Made by a program: the position numbers and the translations under genes. A stretch of DNA of 64,000 nt, from assembly GCA_902587145.1 (NCBI GenBank), contig CACIKD010000001.1, positions 1 through 64,000 of the forward strand, given 5' to 3'. Position 1 is the stretch's first letter, and the number at the start of each line of letters is the position of its first letter. This DNA is from an uncultured Pelagibacteraceae bacterium. GTDB taxonomy: Bacteria; Pseudomonadota; Alphaproteobacteria; Pelagibacterales; Pelagibacteraceae. The notes under the pieces are model-generated. The model saw only the letters and a list, made by a program, of their open reading frames with translations, was not told the origin of the DNA and did no database searches. Below, piece after piece: positions 40,177 through 49,251 of this stretch.

Positions 40177-40813
40177 AAAGAGTCTTTTTATTGTTTTCGA
40201 AGGTATTGAGGGTAGTGGAAAATCTTATCAAGCTAAGATTTTATTTAAAAAATTAAAAAAATTAATCAATAAAGTGATTTTAACACGAGAACCAGGTGGT
40301 ACTAAAAGTGCTGAAATAATTAGAAAAATAATTCTTAAAGACTACTTTGAAAAGAATAAAAAGATAAAATTCGATAAATATACGGACACTTTATTATATC
40401 TTGCAGCGAGAAATGAACATCTAAAAAATAAAATAATACCAGCTTTAAAAAACAAAAAAATTATAATTTGCGATAGATTTATAGACTCAACATTAGCATA
40501 TCAAGTTTACGGAAAAAGAGTATCGTTAAATTTTATAAATAATATTCACAAACAAATACTTGGAAAAATTAAACCAGACATAACATTTGTTTTAAAGGTC
40601 AAAAAACAATCATTTTTACGTAGATTAAGGAAAAGAAGGTCCAGAAACAGATATGATAATTTTCCTGTTAAATTTTATATTAAAGCTCAAAACGCCTTTT
40701 TAAAAATATCTAAAAATAAAAAAAACCATATAATTTTAGAATCTTCTAAAAACACACCTGAACTTCAAAAAAAAATATTTGAAATTATTAAAAAGAAAAT
40801 AGGCCTAAAATGA
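40169..40813 (+). CDS. tmk: Thymidylate kinase
   Basis: dTMP kinase, 214 residues. P-loop FEGIEGSGKS (8-17), TREPGGTKSAE near 45, the DR motif in CDRFIDSTLAYQ near 103, and a lysine/arginine-rich LID. Operon position dacA-tmk-holB-metG-tatD is standard in alphaproteobacteria. It overlaps holB by 4 nt. Confidence 0.95.
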   Translation: MYKKSLFIVFEGIEGSGKSYQAKILFKKLKKLINKVILTREPGGTKSAEIIRKIILKDYFEKNKKIKFDKYTDTLLYLAARNEHLKNKIIPALKNKKIIICDRFIDSTLAYQVYGKRVSLNFINNIHKQILGKIKPDITFVLKVKKQSFLRRLRKRRSRNRYDNFPVKFYIKAQNAFLKISKNKKNHIILESSKNTPELQKKIFEIIKKKIGLK

Positions 40814-41700
40814 CAAAAAAAAAATTATATGGTCTAGAAAAAAATTTATTAAATTTAATAAAATTATTTGACAATCACAAATTACCTAAAGTTATGATGT
40901 TAACTGGAAAAAAAGGACAAGGAAAATTTACATTAGTAAATCATTTAATGAGTTATATTTTTGATAAAAAAAATTATTCATTAAAAGATAATAGTATTTT
41001 AACTGAAAATAAGTTGTATAATATTAAAGATAACTCTAATGCAAATATAGTCTATTTTAGTTGTATTCAAAAAAATGTAAAAATTGACGAAATAAGAAGT
41101 TTAAAATCAACATTACAAAAATCTTCAATTAATAATTTAAATCGTTTTGTTATATTTGATGATGTTGAATATTTAAATGAAAATTGTGTAAACGCTCTTC
41201 TTAAAACAATTGAAGAACCATCTATAACCAATTATTTTATTTTGATTAACAATCAAAGACAAAATATTTTGGAAACTTTAAAGTCTAGATCAATTGAGTT
41301 TATATATTTTTTAAGTAATTCTGTAAAAATTGATATCATAAAAAAATTATTATTGGATTATAAGATAGAACATAAGATCGATATTAAAAATTCAAAATTA
41401 ACACCGGGAAATTATTTGAGGTATAACAAGATTCTTTTGGATGATAAAATTAACATCGATGATGATTTAATTTTAAATTTAAAAAAGTTATTCAAATTAA
41501 ATAAGCTTAAAAAAGATGTAGACTATTTAAATTTTGCAATTTATTTAGTAAATCAATATTATTTTAATATAACCAGAAATAGTTCGAAAATTGATAATAT
41601 AAATAATAAAAGAATTAATATTATTAGAAAAATACATGATGCAAGCAAATTGAATTTAAATCACACAAATTTACTTGTGGAAATAGAAAACTATATTTAG
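40810..41700 (+). CDS. holB: DNA polymerase III delta' subunit
   Basis: Clamp-loader delta' protein, 296 residues. P-loop-like TGKKGQGKFTLV (about 32-43), FDDVEYLNENCVNALLKTIEEPS near 117 (key DDVE and KTIEEP) and LKSRSIEFIYF with the arginine-finger-type SRS near 158. A zinc-module cysteine cluster is not evident. The gene is very AT- and Lys/Asn-rich. It sits between tmk and metG, as expected for holB, which supports the call where sequence is diverged. Confidence 0.9.
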   Translation: MTKKKLYGLEKNLLNLIKLFDNHKLPKVMMLTGKKGQGKFTLVNHLMSYIFDKKNYSLKDNSILTENKLYNIKDNSNANIVYFSCIQKNVKIDEIRSLKSTLQKSSINNLNRFVIFDDVEYLNENCVNALLKTIEEPSITNYFILINNQRQNILETLKSRSIEFIYFLSNSVKIDIIKKLLLDYKIEHKIDIKNSKLTPGNYLRYNKILLDDKINIDDDLILNLKKLFKLNKLKKDVDYLNFAIYLVNQYYFNITRNSSKIDNINNKRINIIRKIHDASKLNLNHTNLLVEIENYI

Positions 41701-43235
41701 TGAATACAAAAAATTATTATATAACTACACCAATTTATTACCCATCAGGCAAGCCTCATATGGGCCATGCTTATTCAAGTATAGTTGCAGATGTAATTGC
41801 TCGCTATAAAAGATTAGAAGGATATAATGTTTATTTTTTAACAGGTACTGATGAACATGGTTTAAAAATTCAGAGAGAAGCAGAAAAAAATAAAAAAGAT
41901 ACTCAAAAGTTTTGTGACGAATTATCTGAAAAATTTAAAGAATTAACAAAAATTTTAAATCTTTCAAACAATGATTTTATAAGGACAACTGAAAAGAGAC
42001 ACTATAAGTCGGTTGAGGATTTATGGAATAAATTAGTTCAATCTGGTGATATTTATTTAGATAAATATAAAGGTTGGTATTCAGTGTCTGACGAAGCTTA
42101 TTACGATGATGATGAAATTGAGGAAAAAGAGGGTTTAAAAATATCAAAATTATCTGGATCAAAAGTTGAGTGGGTAGAGGAGGAGTCATATTTTTTTAAG
42201 CTTTCTGCATGGAATAAAAAATTACTAGATGTTTATAAATCTAATCCTTCTTTCATTCTTCCAGTTGCAAGAAAAAACGAAGTTGTAAAATTTGTTGAGA
42301 AGGGACTTAAAGATTTGTCTGTAAGCAGAACATCTTTTTCGTGGGGCATACCAGTGCCTAAAAATAATAAGCATATAATATATGTATGGTTAGATGCTTT
42401 AACTAACTATTTAAGTGCACTTAATTATCCAGACGTTTCCTCTGATTTATACAAAAAATATTGGCCTGCTGATTTACACATTATAGGTAAGGATATCTTA
42501 AGATTTCATGCAATTTACTGGCCTGCATTTTTGATGGCTGCTAAATTACCTTTGCCTAAAAGAATTTTTGGTCATGGATGGATACTTTCAGATGAAAAAA
42601 AAATGTCAAAATCACTTGGAAACATTCTTGACCCATTAGACATAATTAAAAATTATGGAATTGATCAACTTAGATATTATTTAATCAAAGAAGTATCGTT
42701 AGGAAATGATGGAAATGTATCGTTAGAAAATCTAAAGAATTGTATTAATAACGATTTAGCAAATAATTATGGAAATTTATGTCAAAGAGTTTTTGCTTTT
42801 TTAAAAAAAAATTGTAACAATAAGATTCCAAAAAATACCTCTTTAACAAATGAAGGAAAGTTATTAACTAATAAACTAAAAAAAAATATTAAAAAGTTAA
42901 ATGAATTTATTAATGAACAAGATTTAAACAACTATATAAAACAGGTTATAGAATACTCTTTTGATTCCAATAAATATTTTAATGACTCTGAGCCTTGGTC
43001 ACTCAAAAAAACTGATATTAAAAAAATGAATTCTATTTTATACTCAATCGTTGAACAAATCAAAAACATAAGTATTCTTTTATTACCTATAATACCAATA
43101 AGCGCTAACAAAATTCTTGATATAATAAATGTAAAAAAAGAACTTAGAAATATAAGCGAAATAGTTAATAACAAATCCTTAAATCATGATAAAGAGTTAG
43201 GAAATATTGAAATTTTATTTAAAAAGGTAGAATAA
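41700..43235 (+). CDS. metG: Methionyl-tRNA synthetase
   Basis: Class I synthetase for tRNA-Met, 511 residues, the short form without the C-terminal dimerisation domain. Motifs: YPSGKPHMGHAYSS (HIGH equivalent, about 14-27) and KKMSKSLGN near 301. The start is a GTG that overlaps the holB stop by one base. The zinc knuckle CxxC seen in E. coli MetG is not apparent, matching the zinc-less alphaproteobacterial type. Overlaps tatD by one base. Confidence 0.96.
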   Translation: MNTKNYYITTPIYYPSGKPHMGHAYSSIVADVIARYKRLEGYNVYFLTGTDEHGLKIQREAEKNKKDTQKFCDELSEKFKELTKILNLSNNDFIRTTEKRHYKSVEDLWNKLVQSGDIYLDKYKGWYSVSDEAYYDDDEIEEKEGLKISKLSGSKVEWVEEESYFFKLSAWNKKLLDVYKSNPSFILPVARKNEVVKFVEKGLKDLSVSRTSFSWGIPVPKNNKHIIYVWLDALTNYLSALNYPDVSSDLYKKYWPADLHIIGKDILRFHAIYWPAFLMAAKLPLPKRIFGHGWILSDEKKMSKSLGNILDPLDIIKNYGIDQLRYYLIKEVSLGNDGNVSLENLKNCINNDLANNYGNLCQRVFAFLKKNCNNKIPKNTSLTNEGKLLTNKLKKNIKKLNEFINEQDLNNYIKQVIEYSFDSNKYFNDSEPWSLKKTDIKKMNSILYSIVEQIKNISILLLPIIPISANKILDIINVKKELRNISEIVNNKSLNHDKELGNIEILFKKVE

Positions 43236-44011
43236 TGATTATAGACTCACATTGTCATCTTGATTATGAGCCCATGTTTTCAAACTTGGATAATGTAATT
43301 AAAAGGGCGGATCAATCTAATGTTAAAATCATGTTAACTATATCTGTTGCTGACAAAAAGTATAATAATATTTTAGAAATCACGAATAAGTATACAAACG
43401 TTTATGGCACTTACGGAATTCATCCACATGAAGCCAAAAATCATAGCAAAATAAACAAAGACATAATCTTAGAAAGATTAAATATCAGCAAGAAGATAAT
43501 TGGAATAGGAGAAACTGGTTTAGATTTTTATTATAATCATTCGGACAAAGATGAGCAAATAAGATTATTTGAAGAACATATTAAAGCTTCTATTTCAAGC
43601 AAGCTACCACTCATAATTCATTCAAGGGATGCAGAGGATCTTACTTACGATATTTTATCAAAATATTCAAAAAAAAATCAGTTAAAGATTTTGATGCACT
43701 GTTTTACTGGAACAAAAAAGTTTGCCGATAAACTTCTAGGGTTAGATGCTTTTTTTTCGGCTAGCGGCATTATAACATTTAAAAAGTCCAATGATCTTAA
43801 AGAAACATTTAAGTCAATACCCCTTAATAAAATATTAATTGAAACAGATTCTCCATATTTATCTCCTGAACCTTTAAGAGGAAAATCAAATGAACCATCA
43901 AACGTAGTTTTGACCGCTAAATATCTCTCAAAACTGAAAGAAATTGAATTTGATGATCTTTGTGAAGGTACAACAAATAATTTTTTTAAACTTTTTGGTA
44001 AGTTAAGTTGA
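43235..44011 (+). CDS. TatD-family metal-dependent hydrolase
   Basis: 258-residue TIM-barrel metallohydrolase (YcfH/TatD DNase family). Motifs: DSHCHLDY (3-10), GTYGIHPHEA near 62, GIGETGLDFYYNH near 90, IIHSRDAEDLT near 128, MHCFTG near 152 and ETDSPYLSPEPLRG near 206. Family members are 3'-5' exonucleases in DNA quality control. Despite the name, no Tat-export role is established. It overlaps the downstream MBL gene by 4 nt. Confidence 0.93.
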   Translation: MIIDSHCHLDYEPMFSNLDNVIKRADQSNVKIMLTISVADKKYNNILEITNKYTNVYGTYGIHPHEAKNHSKINKDIILERLNISKKIIGIGETGLDFYYNHSDKDEQIRLFEEHIKASISSKLPLIIHSRDAEDLTYDILSKYSKKNQLKILMHCFTGTKKFADKLLGLDAFFSASGIITFKKSNDLKETFKSIPLNKILIETDSPYLSPEPLRGKSNEPSNVVLTAKYLSKLKEIEFDDLCEGTTNNFFKLFGKLS

Positions 44012-44778
44012 AGAATAAGTTTACAATCTTGGGCTGCGGAAGCTCTTTGGGTGCTCCTTGGATTACAAACTATTGGGGTAAATTAAATAAAAAAAATAAA
44101 AAAAACATAAGAACTAGATGTTGTGCCCATATACAGTATCAAGATATTTCAATTCTTATCGATACATCTCCAGATATAAAAGAGCAAATTAAAAGAAATA
44201 ATATAAAAAATATCGATGCTGTTATTTATACACATGAACACGCTGATCAAACTGTAGGTATATTTGAGTTAAGACCTTTCTTTTGGAGAAATAAAAAAAA
44301 AATTCCCGTATACGGCAGCAAACGAACGACGAAATTACTCAAGCAGAAATACACTTTCTGTTTTTATCCTAGATCTGGATACAAACCAATAATGAGTGCT
44401 AACACTTTTAATAATAAATTTACTATAAAAAAAAATGATAAATTATTAAAAATACAAGCTATAGAATTACAACATGGGATGATAAAGGCAAACGGCTTTG
44501 TTTTTAACAAAATTGCTTATTTAAGTGATTGCAACAAAATACCCAATAAGTCTTTTAACCAATTAAAAAATTTAAATTATCTTATTATAGATTGTCTTAG
44601 AAAAAATCCACATCCATCACATTTCCACTTTGATGAAACAATTAAAATCGCAAAAAAACTTTCTCCCAAAAAAACAATTCTTACTAATTTACATGTTGAT
44701 CTTGATTATCAAAGCTTGAGGAAAAAGTTACCAAAAAATATTATCCCAGCTTACGACGGATTATCTTTTAACTTTTAA
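44008..44778 (+). CDS. MBL-fold metallohydrolase (PhnP-like)
   Basis: 256-residue metallo-beta-lactamase-fold protein following tatD, as in many alphaproteobacteria. The metal motif reads THEHADQ (75-81), where most members have HxHxDH, so Gln81 replaces a histidine ligand. Later histidines are present (QHGM near 153, HPSHFHFDE near 210, NLHVDLDY near 231). It starts with TTG at 44008; no better ATG exists. Probable role is a phosphodiesterase of PhnP type; substrate unknown. Confidence 0.82.
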   Translation: MKNKFTILGCGSSLGAPWITNYWGKLNKKNKKNIRTRCCAHIQYQDISILIDTSPDIKEQIKRNNIKNIDAVIYTHEHADQTVGIFELRPFFWRNKKKIPVYGSKRTTKLLKQKYTFCFYPRSGYKPIMSANTFNNKFTIKKNDKLLKIQAIELQHGMIKANGFVFNKIAYLSDCNKIPNKSFNQLKNLNYLIIDCLRKNPHPSHFHFDETIKIAKKLSPKKTILTNLHVDLDYQSLRKKLPKNIIPAYDGLSFNF

Positions 44779-45310
44779 TTTCTTTGTCGATTGCGTTAAT
44801 AAATTTTCTTGAGTTAGGTTTGGTAAAGGATGCAAAAGTGTCAGCTATTTTGCCATCTTTTCCAATAATAATTTTGTGAAAATTCCATTTAGGTATTGCT
44901 GCTATACCGTGATTTTTTTTAGCCCATTTAAAGAAATCATGGGCATTGCTGCCAATAACATCTACTTTTTCAGACATCGGAAAAGTTATACCAAAATTAG
45001 CCTCACAAAATTTTTTAATTTCAGCGTTATTTTTTGGTTCTTGCTTAAAATTATTTGTAGGGACACCTATTACTACAAGCTCATTTTTATATTCTGTGTA
45101 TAATTTTTGTAGATCATTGTATTGGGGTGTATAACCACATCTACTAGCAACATTTACTACAACAATTACTTTCTTCTCATAGTCCTTTAAATTAATTTGG
45201 TTTCCATCTAATCCGTTAAAGCTAAAATCATATGCTAGTTTGTGATAGTTAGCGGGCAAATTAGAAAAAAAACTAAAGATCATAAAAGTAAATATTAATT
45301 TTTTTATCAT
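44768..45310 (-). CDS. Glutathione peroxidase-family peroxiredoxin, secreted
   Basis: 180-residue thiol peroxidase of the Gpx family with a signal peptide (about 1-20). The peroxidatic cysteine is Cys58 in VASRCGYTPQY. The tetrad glutamine is kept in KQEP (near 85) and Trp/Asn in KWNFHK (near 143). The usual FPCNQF is VPTNNF, so the nearby second cysteine is missing. It probably reduces hydroperoxides in the periplasm, with an unknown reductant. It overlaps the MBL gene tail by 11 nt and starts 1 nt after the NifU-like stop on the same strand. Confidence 0.9.
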   Translation of the reverse strand: MIKKLIFTFMIFSFFSNLPANYHKLAYDFSFNGLDGNQINLKDYEKKVIVVVNVASRCGYTPQYNDLQKLYTEYKNELVVIGVPTNNFKQEPKNNAEIKKFCEANFGITFPMSEKVDVIGSNAHDFFKWAKKNHGIAAIPKWNFHKIIIGKDGKIADTFASFTKPNSRKFINAIDKEIKS

Positions 45311-45311
45311 A

Positions 45312-45698
45312 TCATTTAATTGCTTTATAAAATGCTTTAAAAGGTAAAAGTATACAATCTTTTCTATTCATATATTTCTCATTCAACAAATAAGTTAAGT
45401 TATTAAATTTTTTCGGTACTTTTTTGCTAAAATTTAAATATTTACTTAAATTTTTTTTTAAGTCACCTAGGTTAGTATCTTTTGCTATATTTGCCAACGT
45501 ACTCGCAGAAGCTTGACAAAAAATACATGCTTCAGTTTCATATCTTAACTCTTGAATAATATTTTTTTTTAATGAAATTTCTATGGATATTTTGTCGCCA
45601 CAAATTGAATTCTTGAGATTAGTTTTATAAGTATAAATGTTCTTTAAACCATAAAATTTAGTATTAGATGCGATTTTCAATAATCTATTATCGATCAT
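45312..45698 (-). CDS. NifU/IscU-like iron-sulfur scaffold
   Basis: 128-residue protein resembling SufU/IscU scaffolds. The three cysteines have the right spacing: Cys33 (ICGDKI), Cys58 (EACIFCQAS, with an extra Cys61) and one near residue 114 (NRKDCILLPFKAF). The GD after the first cysteine is kept. Such proteins assemble or transfer Fe-S clusters. It overlaps nhaA by 4 nt, giving the order nhaA-nifU-like-gpx on the minus strand. Confidence 0.87.
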   Translation of the reverse strand: MIDNRLLKIASNTKFYGLKNIYTYKTNLKNSICGDKISIEISLKKNIIQELRYETEACIFCQASASTLANIAKDTNLGDLKKNLSKYLNFSKKVPKKFNNLTYLLNEKYMNRKDCILLPFKAFYKAIK

Positions 45699-46867
45699 TT
45701 TCTACTAGCGAATAATAACAAGAAGTAACCACATAAGGTAGACAATAATGAACCTGTAAGTACACCAATCTTTACACCGTCACTAAATTCTAAGTTATTT
45801 GCGAAAGCAAGATTACCCACGAATAAACTCATTGTAAAACCGATACCTGTTAATATTGAGACCGCATAAAGCGACATCCAATTTGAGTTATTCGGTTTAT
45901 CTGCAAACTTAAAGTAGATAGACAAATAGGAAAATAGAAATACACCGATTTGTTTTCCAAAAAATAATCCGCAAACTATTCCTAAAGGTACTGGATTTAA
46001 CAATGTTGCAAAAGATAATCCCTCTAAAGACACTCCTGCGTTTGCAAAAGCAAATATTGGCATAATTCCAAATGCTACGTAAGGGGAGATTGCATGTTCC
46101 AGCTTTAATAGTAAAGAGTTTTTCTCTTTTTTAGTATCATGAGGAATAGTTAAAGCTAATAAAACTCCCGCAATCGTCGCATGAATTCCTGATTGATGTG
46201 TAAATTCCCATAAAAATATCCCAACTATTAAATAAGGAATAAATGATTTTACATTTAGTCTATTTAAAATTATTAGTAATATCATCGCAACAGCCATTAG
46301 TATTAAGTAAGTTGTTTGTATATTACCTGAATAAAAGAAAGCTATTATTATTATTGCTCCAAGGTCATCAATAATTGCTAAAGCAGTTAGAAAAACTTTT
46401 AAAGATATAGGAACTCTTTTTCCAAGTAATGATAAAACACCTAATGAAAAGGCGATATCAGTTGCTGATGGTATTGCCCAACCGTTAAGTCTTGTGCTGT
46501 CATCAATATTAATTATTATATAAATAGCAGCTGGAACTACCATTCCACCTACAGCTCCAATAATTGGCAGCATTGCCTGTTTCGGATTTGAAAGTTCACC
46601 TTTTACAAATTCTCTTTTAATTTCTAAAGACACTAAGAAAAAAAAGATAGCCATCAAAACATCGTTAATCCAATGAAGAACACTTAATTTTAATCCAAAA
46701 TCTTCAGTTCCAAGTGTAAAATAACTTTCTAATATTTTAAAATAATTTTCACCTAAACTACTATTACTAATAAACAAAGCTATCACCGCTGCAAAGAGTA
46801 GAACCAAACCTGATGCTGACTCTAGTTTAAAGAAATATTTAAAAGATTTTGAAATATATTGGATCAT
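45695..46867 (-). CDS. nhaA: Na+/H+ antiporter NhaA
   Basis: 390-residue, about 12-segment inner-membrane antiporter exporting sodium in exchange for protons. The ion-binding aspartates are in ALAIIDDLGAIIIIA (about 167-181), with GWAIPSATDIAFSLGVL near 128 and the HQSGIHATIAGVLLALTIP segment near 225 (key SGIHAT). Full family length. A sodium antiporter suits a marine cell with sodium-coupled uptake. First gene of the minus-strand nhaA-nifU-gpx set. Confidence 0.95.
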   Translation of the reverse strand: MIQYISKSFKYFFKLESASGLVLLFAAVIALFISNSSLGENYFKILESYFTLGTEDFGLKLSVLHWINDVLMAIFFFLVSLEIKREFVKGELSNPKQAMLPIIGAVGGMVVPAAIYIIINIDDSTRLNGWAIPSATDIAFSLGVLSLLGKRVPISLKVFLTALAIIDDLGAIIIIAFFYSGNIQTTYLILMAVAMILLIILNRLNVKSFIPYLIVGIFLWEFTHQSGIHATIAGVLLALTIPHDTKKEKNSLLLKLEHAISPYVAFGIMPIFAFANAGVSLEGLSFATLLNPVPLGIVCGLFFGKQIGVFLFSYLSIYFKFADKPNNSNWMSLYAVSILTGIGFTMSLFVGNLAFANNLEFSDGVKIGVLTGSLLSTLCGYFLLLFASRK

Positions 46868-46943
46868 TTAGTTATTTCTTACTAATATAACAAAAATCTT
46901 TCAATTGCCAAAAAGTCATATATAACCTATATAAATAGACTTT

Positions 46944-47020
<77 letters not shown>

Positions 47021-47027
47021 AAATCAT

Positions 47028-49251
47028 ATGAATATTAAAAAAGTAGTTGTAATAGGATCTGGAACAATGGGAAGTGGAATAGCTGCTCATTTATGCAATG
47101 CTAATATACCAGTTATATTATTAGATTTAAAAACTGAAATTTCTGAAAAAGCTAAAGAAAGAATTCTAAAATCTAGACCGCCGTTATTATTTGAAAAAGA
47201 TAAAATTAAAAATTTGAAGGTTGGCAATATTACCGATGACTTTGAAAATGTTTCTGATGCAGACTGGATTGTGGAAGCAGTTGTTGAAAGAATTGATATA
47301 AAACATGATATTTACAAAAAAATATTTGATAAAAGAAAAAAAGACTCAATTGTTTCATCAAATACATCAACTATTCCTTTAAAAGTACTATCAGAAAAAT
47401 TAAGAGCAGAAGACAAAAAAAGATTTTTGTATTACACACTTTTTCAATCCAGTTAGATATATGGGATTACTGGAAATAGTTAGAGATAAGCTGAACGATC
47501 AAAATAAAATTAATTATTTAAAAGATTTTAGTGAAGAAAAATTAGGTAAAGGTGTAATTGTTTGTGGTGACACTCCTGGTTTTTTAGGAAACAGAATAGG
47601 AGTATATGCTATGCAAGTAGCGATGACAGAAGCGGTTGATATGGATCTTTCTATTGAAGAAGCTGATGCTGTATTTGGTAGACCTATGGGTATACCTAAA
47701 ACAGGAGTTTTCGCTTTATATGATTTAATCGGTATTGATCTAATGTCAGATGTTCTTAAAAGTTTTCAAAAAGAATTACCTAAAGAAGATGAATTTCAAA
47801 AAGTTGTTTCTGGTTTACCGATTATTAAAAAACTAATTGAAACCGGTTATACAGGTAGAAAAGGTAAGGGAGGGTTTTATAGGATGAATAAAGCTGAGAA
47901 TAAAAAAACTCTTGAAGCTCTTAACTTAAGTAAAAATGAATACTTTCCAGTTAAAAAGATAGATTTAAAAATAGATAAGATAAACCTTTTAGAATTAATT
48001 AACAGAAATGATAAGTATGGTAAATATGCATGGTCAGTAATTTCAAAAATAATCTTATACTCATCCTCGCTAGTGCCAGCTATAACTGATGAATATAATG
48101 ATATAGATGAAGCTTTGAGACTGGGTTTTAATTGGTCTATGGGTCCATTTGAAATGTTAGAGTCTATAGGATTGAAAAATTTCTTTTCAAAAATTGGAGA
48201 TATTAATCACAATGAATTTTTAAAAGATTTAAAAGAAAAAAAAGCAGAAAGTTTTTATGACGAGCGACAAAAATATACTAACTTACAAACATTAGGAAAG
48301 ATTAAAAAAACAGTCATCAAATTAGATAAAAATGATTCAGCAGAAATATTTAGATTTAAAGATTTTAATATTGTTGAGTTTAATACTAAAGCAAATGCTT
48401 TAGATAATGATTCAATGGATGCTTTGAAAAAGGCTACAGATAAACCTCTAATTATAATAAATGAAAGTATGCAATTTTCTGCAGGTGTGAATCTAAATTA
48501 TGTAATGGAATTTATAAAGAATAACGATATAAAGTCTGTTGAAAAATTTATTAAGTATTTTCAAGAAACTTGTAAGCATCTAAAATATTGTAAATACCCA
48601 GTTATATCTGCTCCGTCTGGTTTAGCTCTAGGAGGTGGAGAAGAAGTTGTGTTACAAAGTAATTATGTAGTTACACATACTAATATAGTAATGGGCTTAG
48701 TTGAAACAATTGTTGGTTTAGTGCCTGCTGGAGGTGGTTGTAAAGAACTACTCTGGAGATGGTGTCAAACCAATGAGTCTAAAACAGATCCAGATTATGC
48801 ACCATTAAAAGTTTTTGATATTATTGGTTATGCTAAAACTGCTTCTTCGCCTCAAGAAGCAAAACCTATGTTATTTTTGGATAAAAATCATGATGTTATA
48901 ATTAATAGAAATGAACTATTACCTGCAGCAAGAAAATTACTCAATAATAGTGTAGATATGTCTCCATCAAAAGAGTGCAAATTTAAATTATCTGGGAAAA
49001 ATGCTAGAGAAAAAATGCACAAAATACTTGAAGCATTATATAATGATAAAAAGATTCTAGATCACGGTATGGAAGTTGGTAAAGAATTAGCATATGTTTT
49101 AAGTGGTGGAGACACAGATATTAGTAAAGAAGTTACAGAAGATCAAATGTATAAATTGGAACTAAATAGTTTTATGAAATTAGTAGAAAATAAAAAAACA
49201 CAAGAAAGAATTGTTCATACATTAAAAACAGGGAAACCATTAATAAATTAA
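47028..49251 (+). pseudogene. FadN-type 3-hydroxyacyl-CoA dehydrogenase/enoyl-CoA hydratase, broken by one extra base
   Basis: Read through one frameshift, this encodes about 740 residues: an N-terminal NAD-binding domain (VVVIGSGTMGSGIAAHL), a 3HCDH C-domain (CGDTPGFLGNRIG) and a C-terminal crotonase domain, the order seen in FadN. The frame is lost at 47424-47433: the first part ends at TAG 47456, and the rest continues in the +1 frame. Removing one T from the run of five at 47424-47428 restores RFCITHFFNPVRYMGLLEIV, the family consensus. The crotonase glutamates are present (GGGEEV and GLVETI). It may be a sequencing error, a recent mutation or a true pseudogene. The ATG at 47028 is 7 nt after tRNA-Pro; an earlier ATG lies inside the tRNA. 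Confidence 0.87.
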
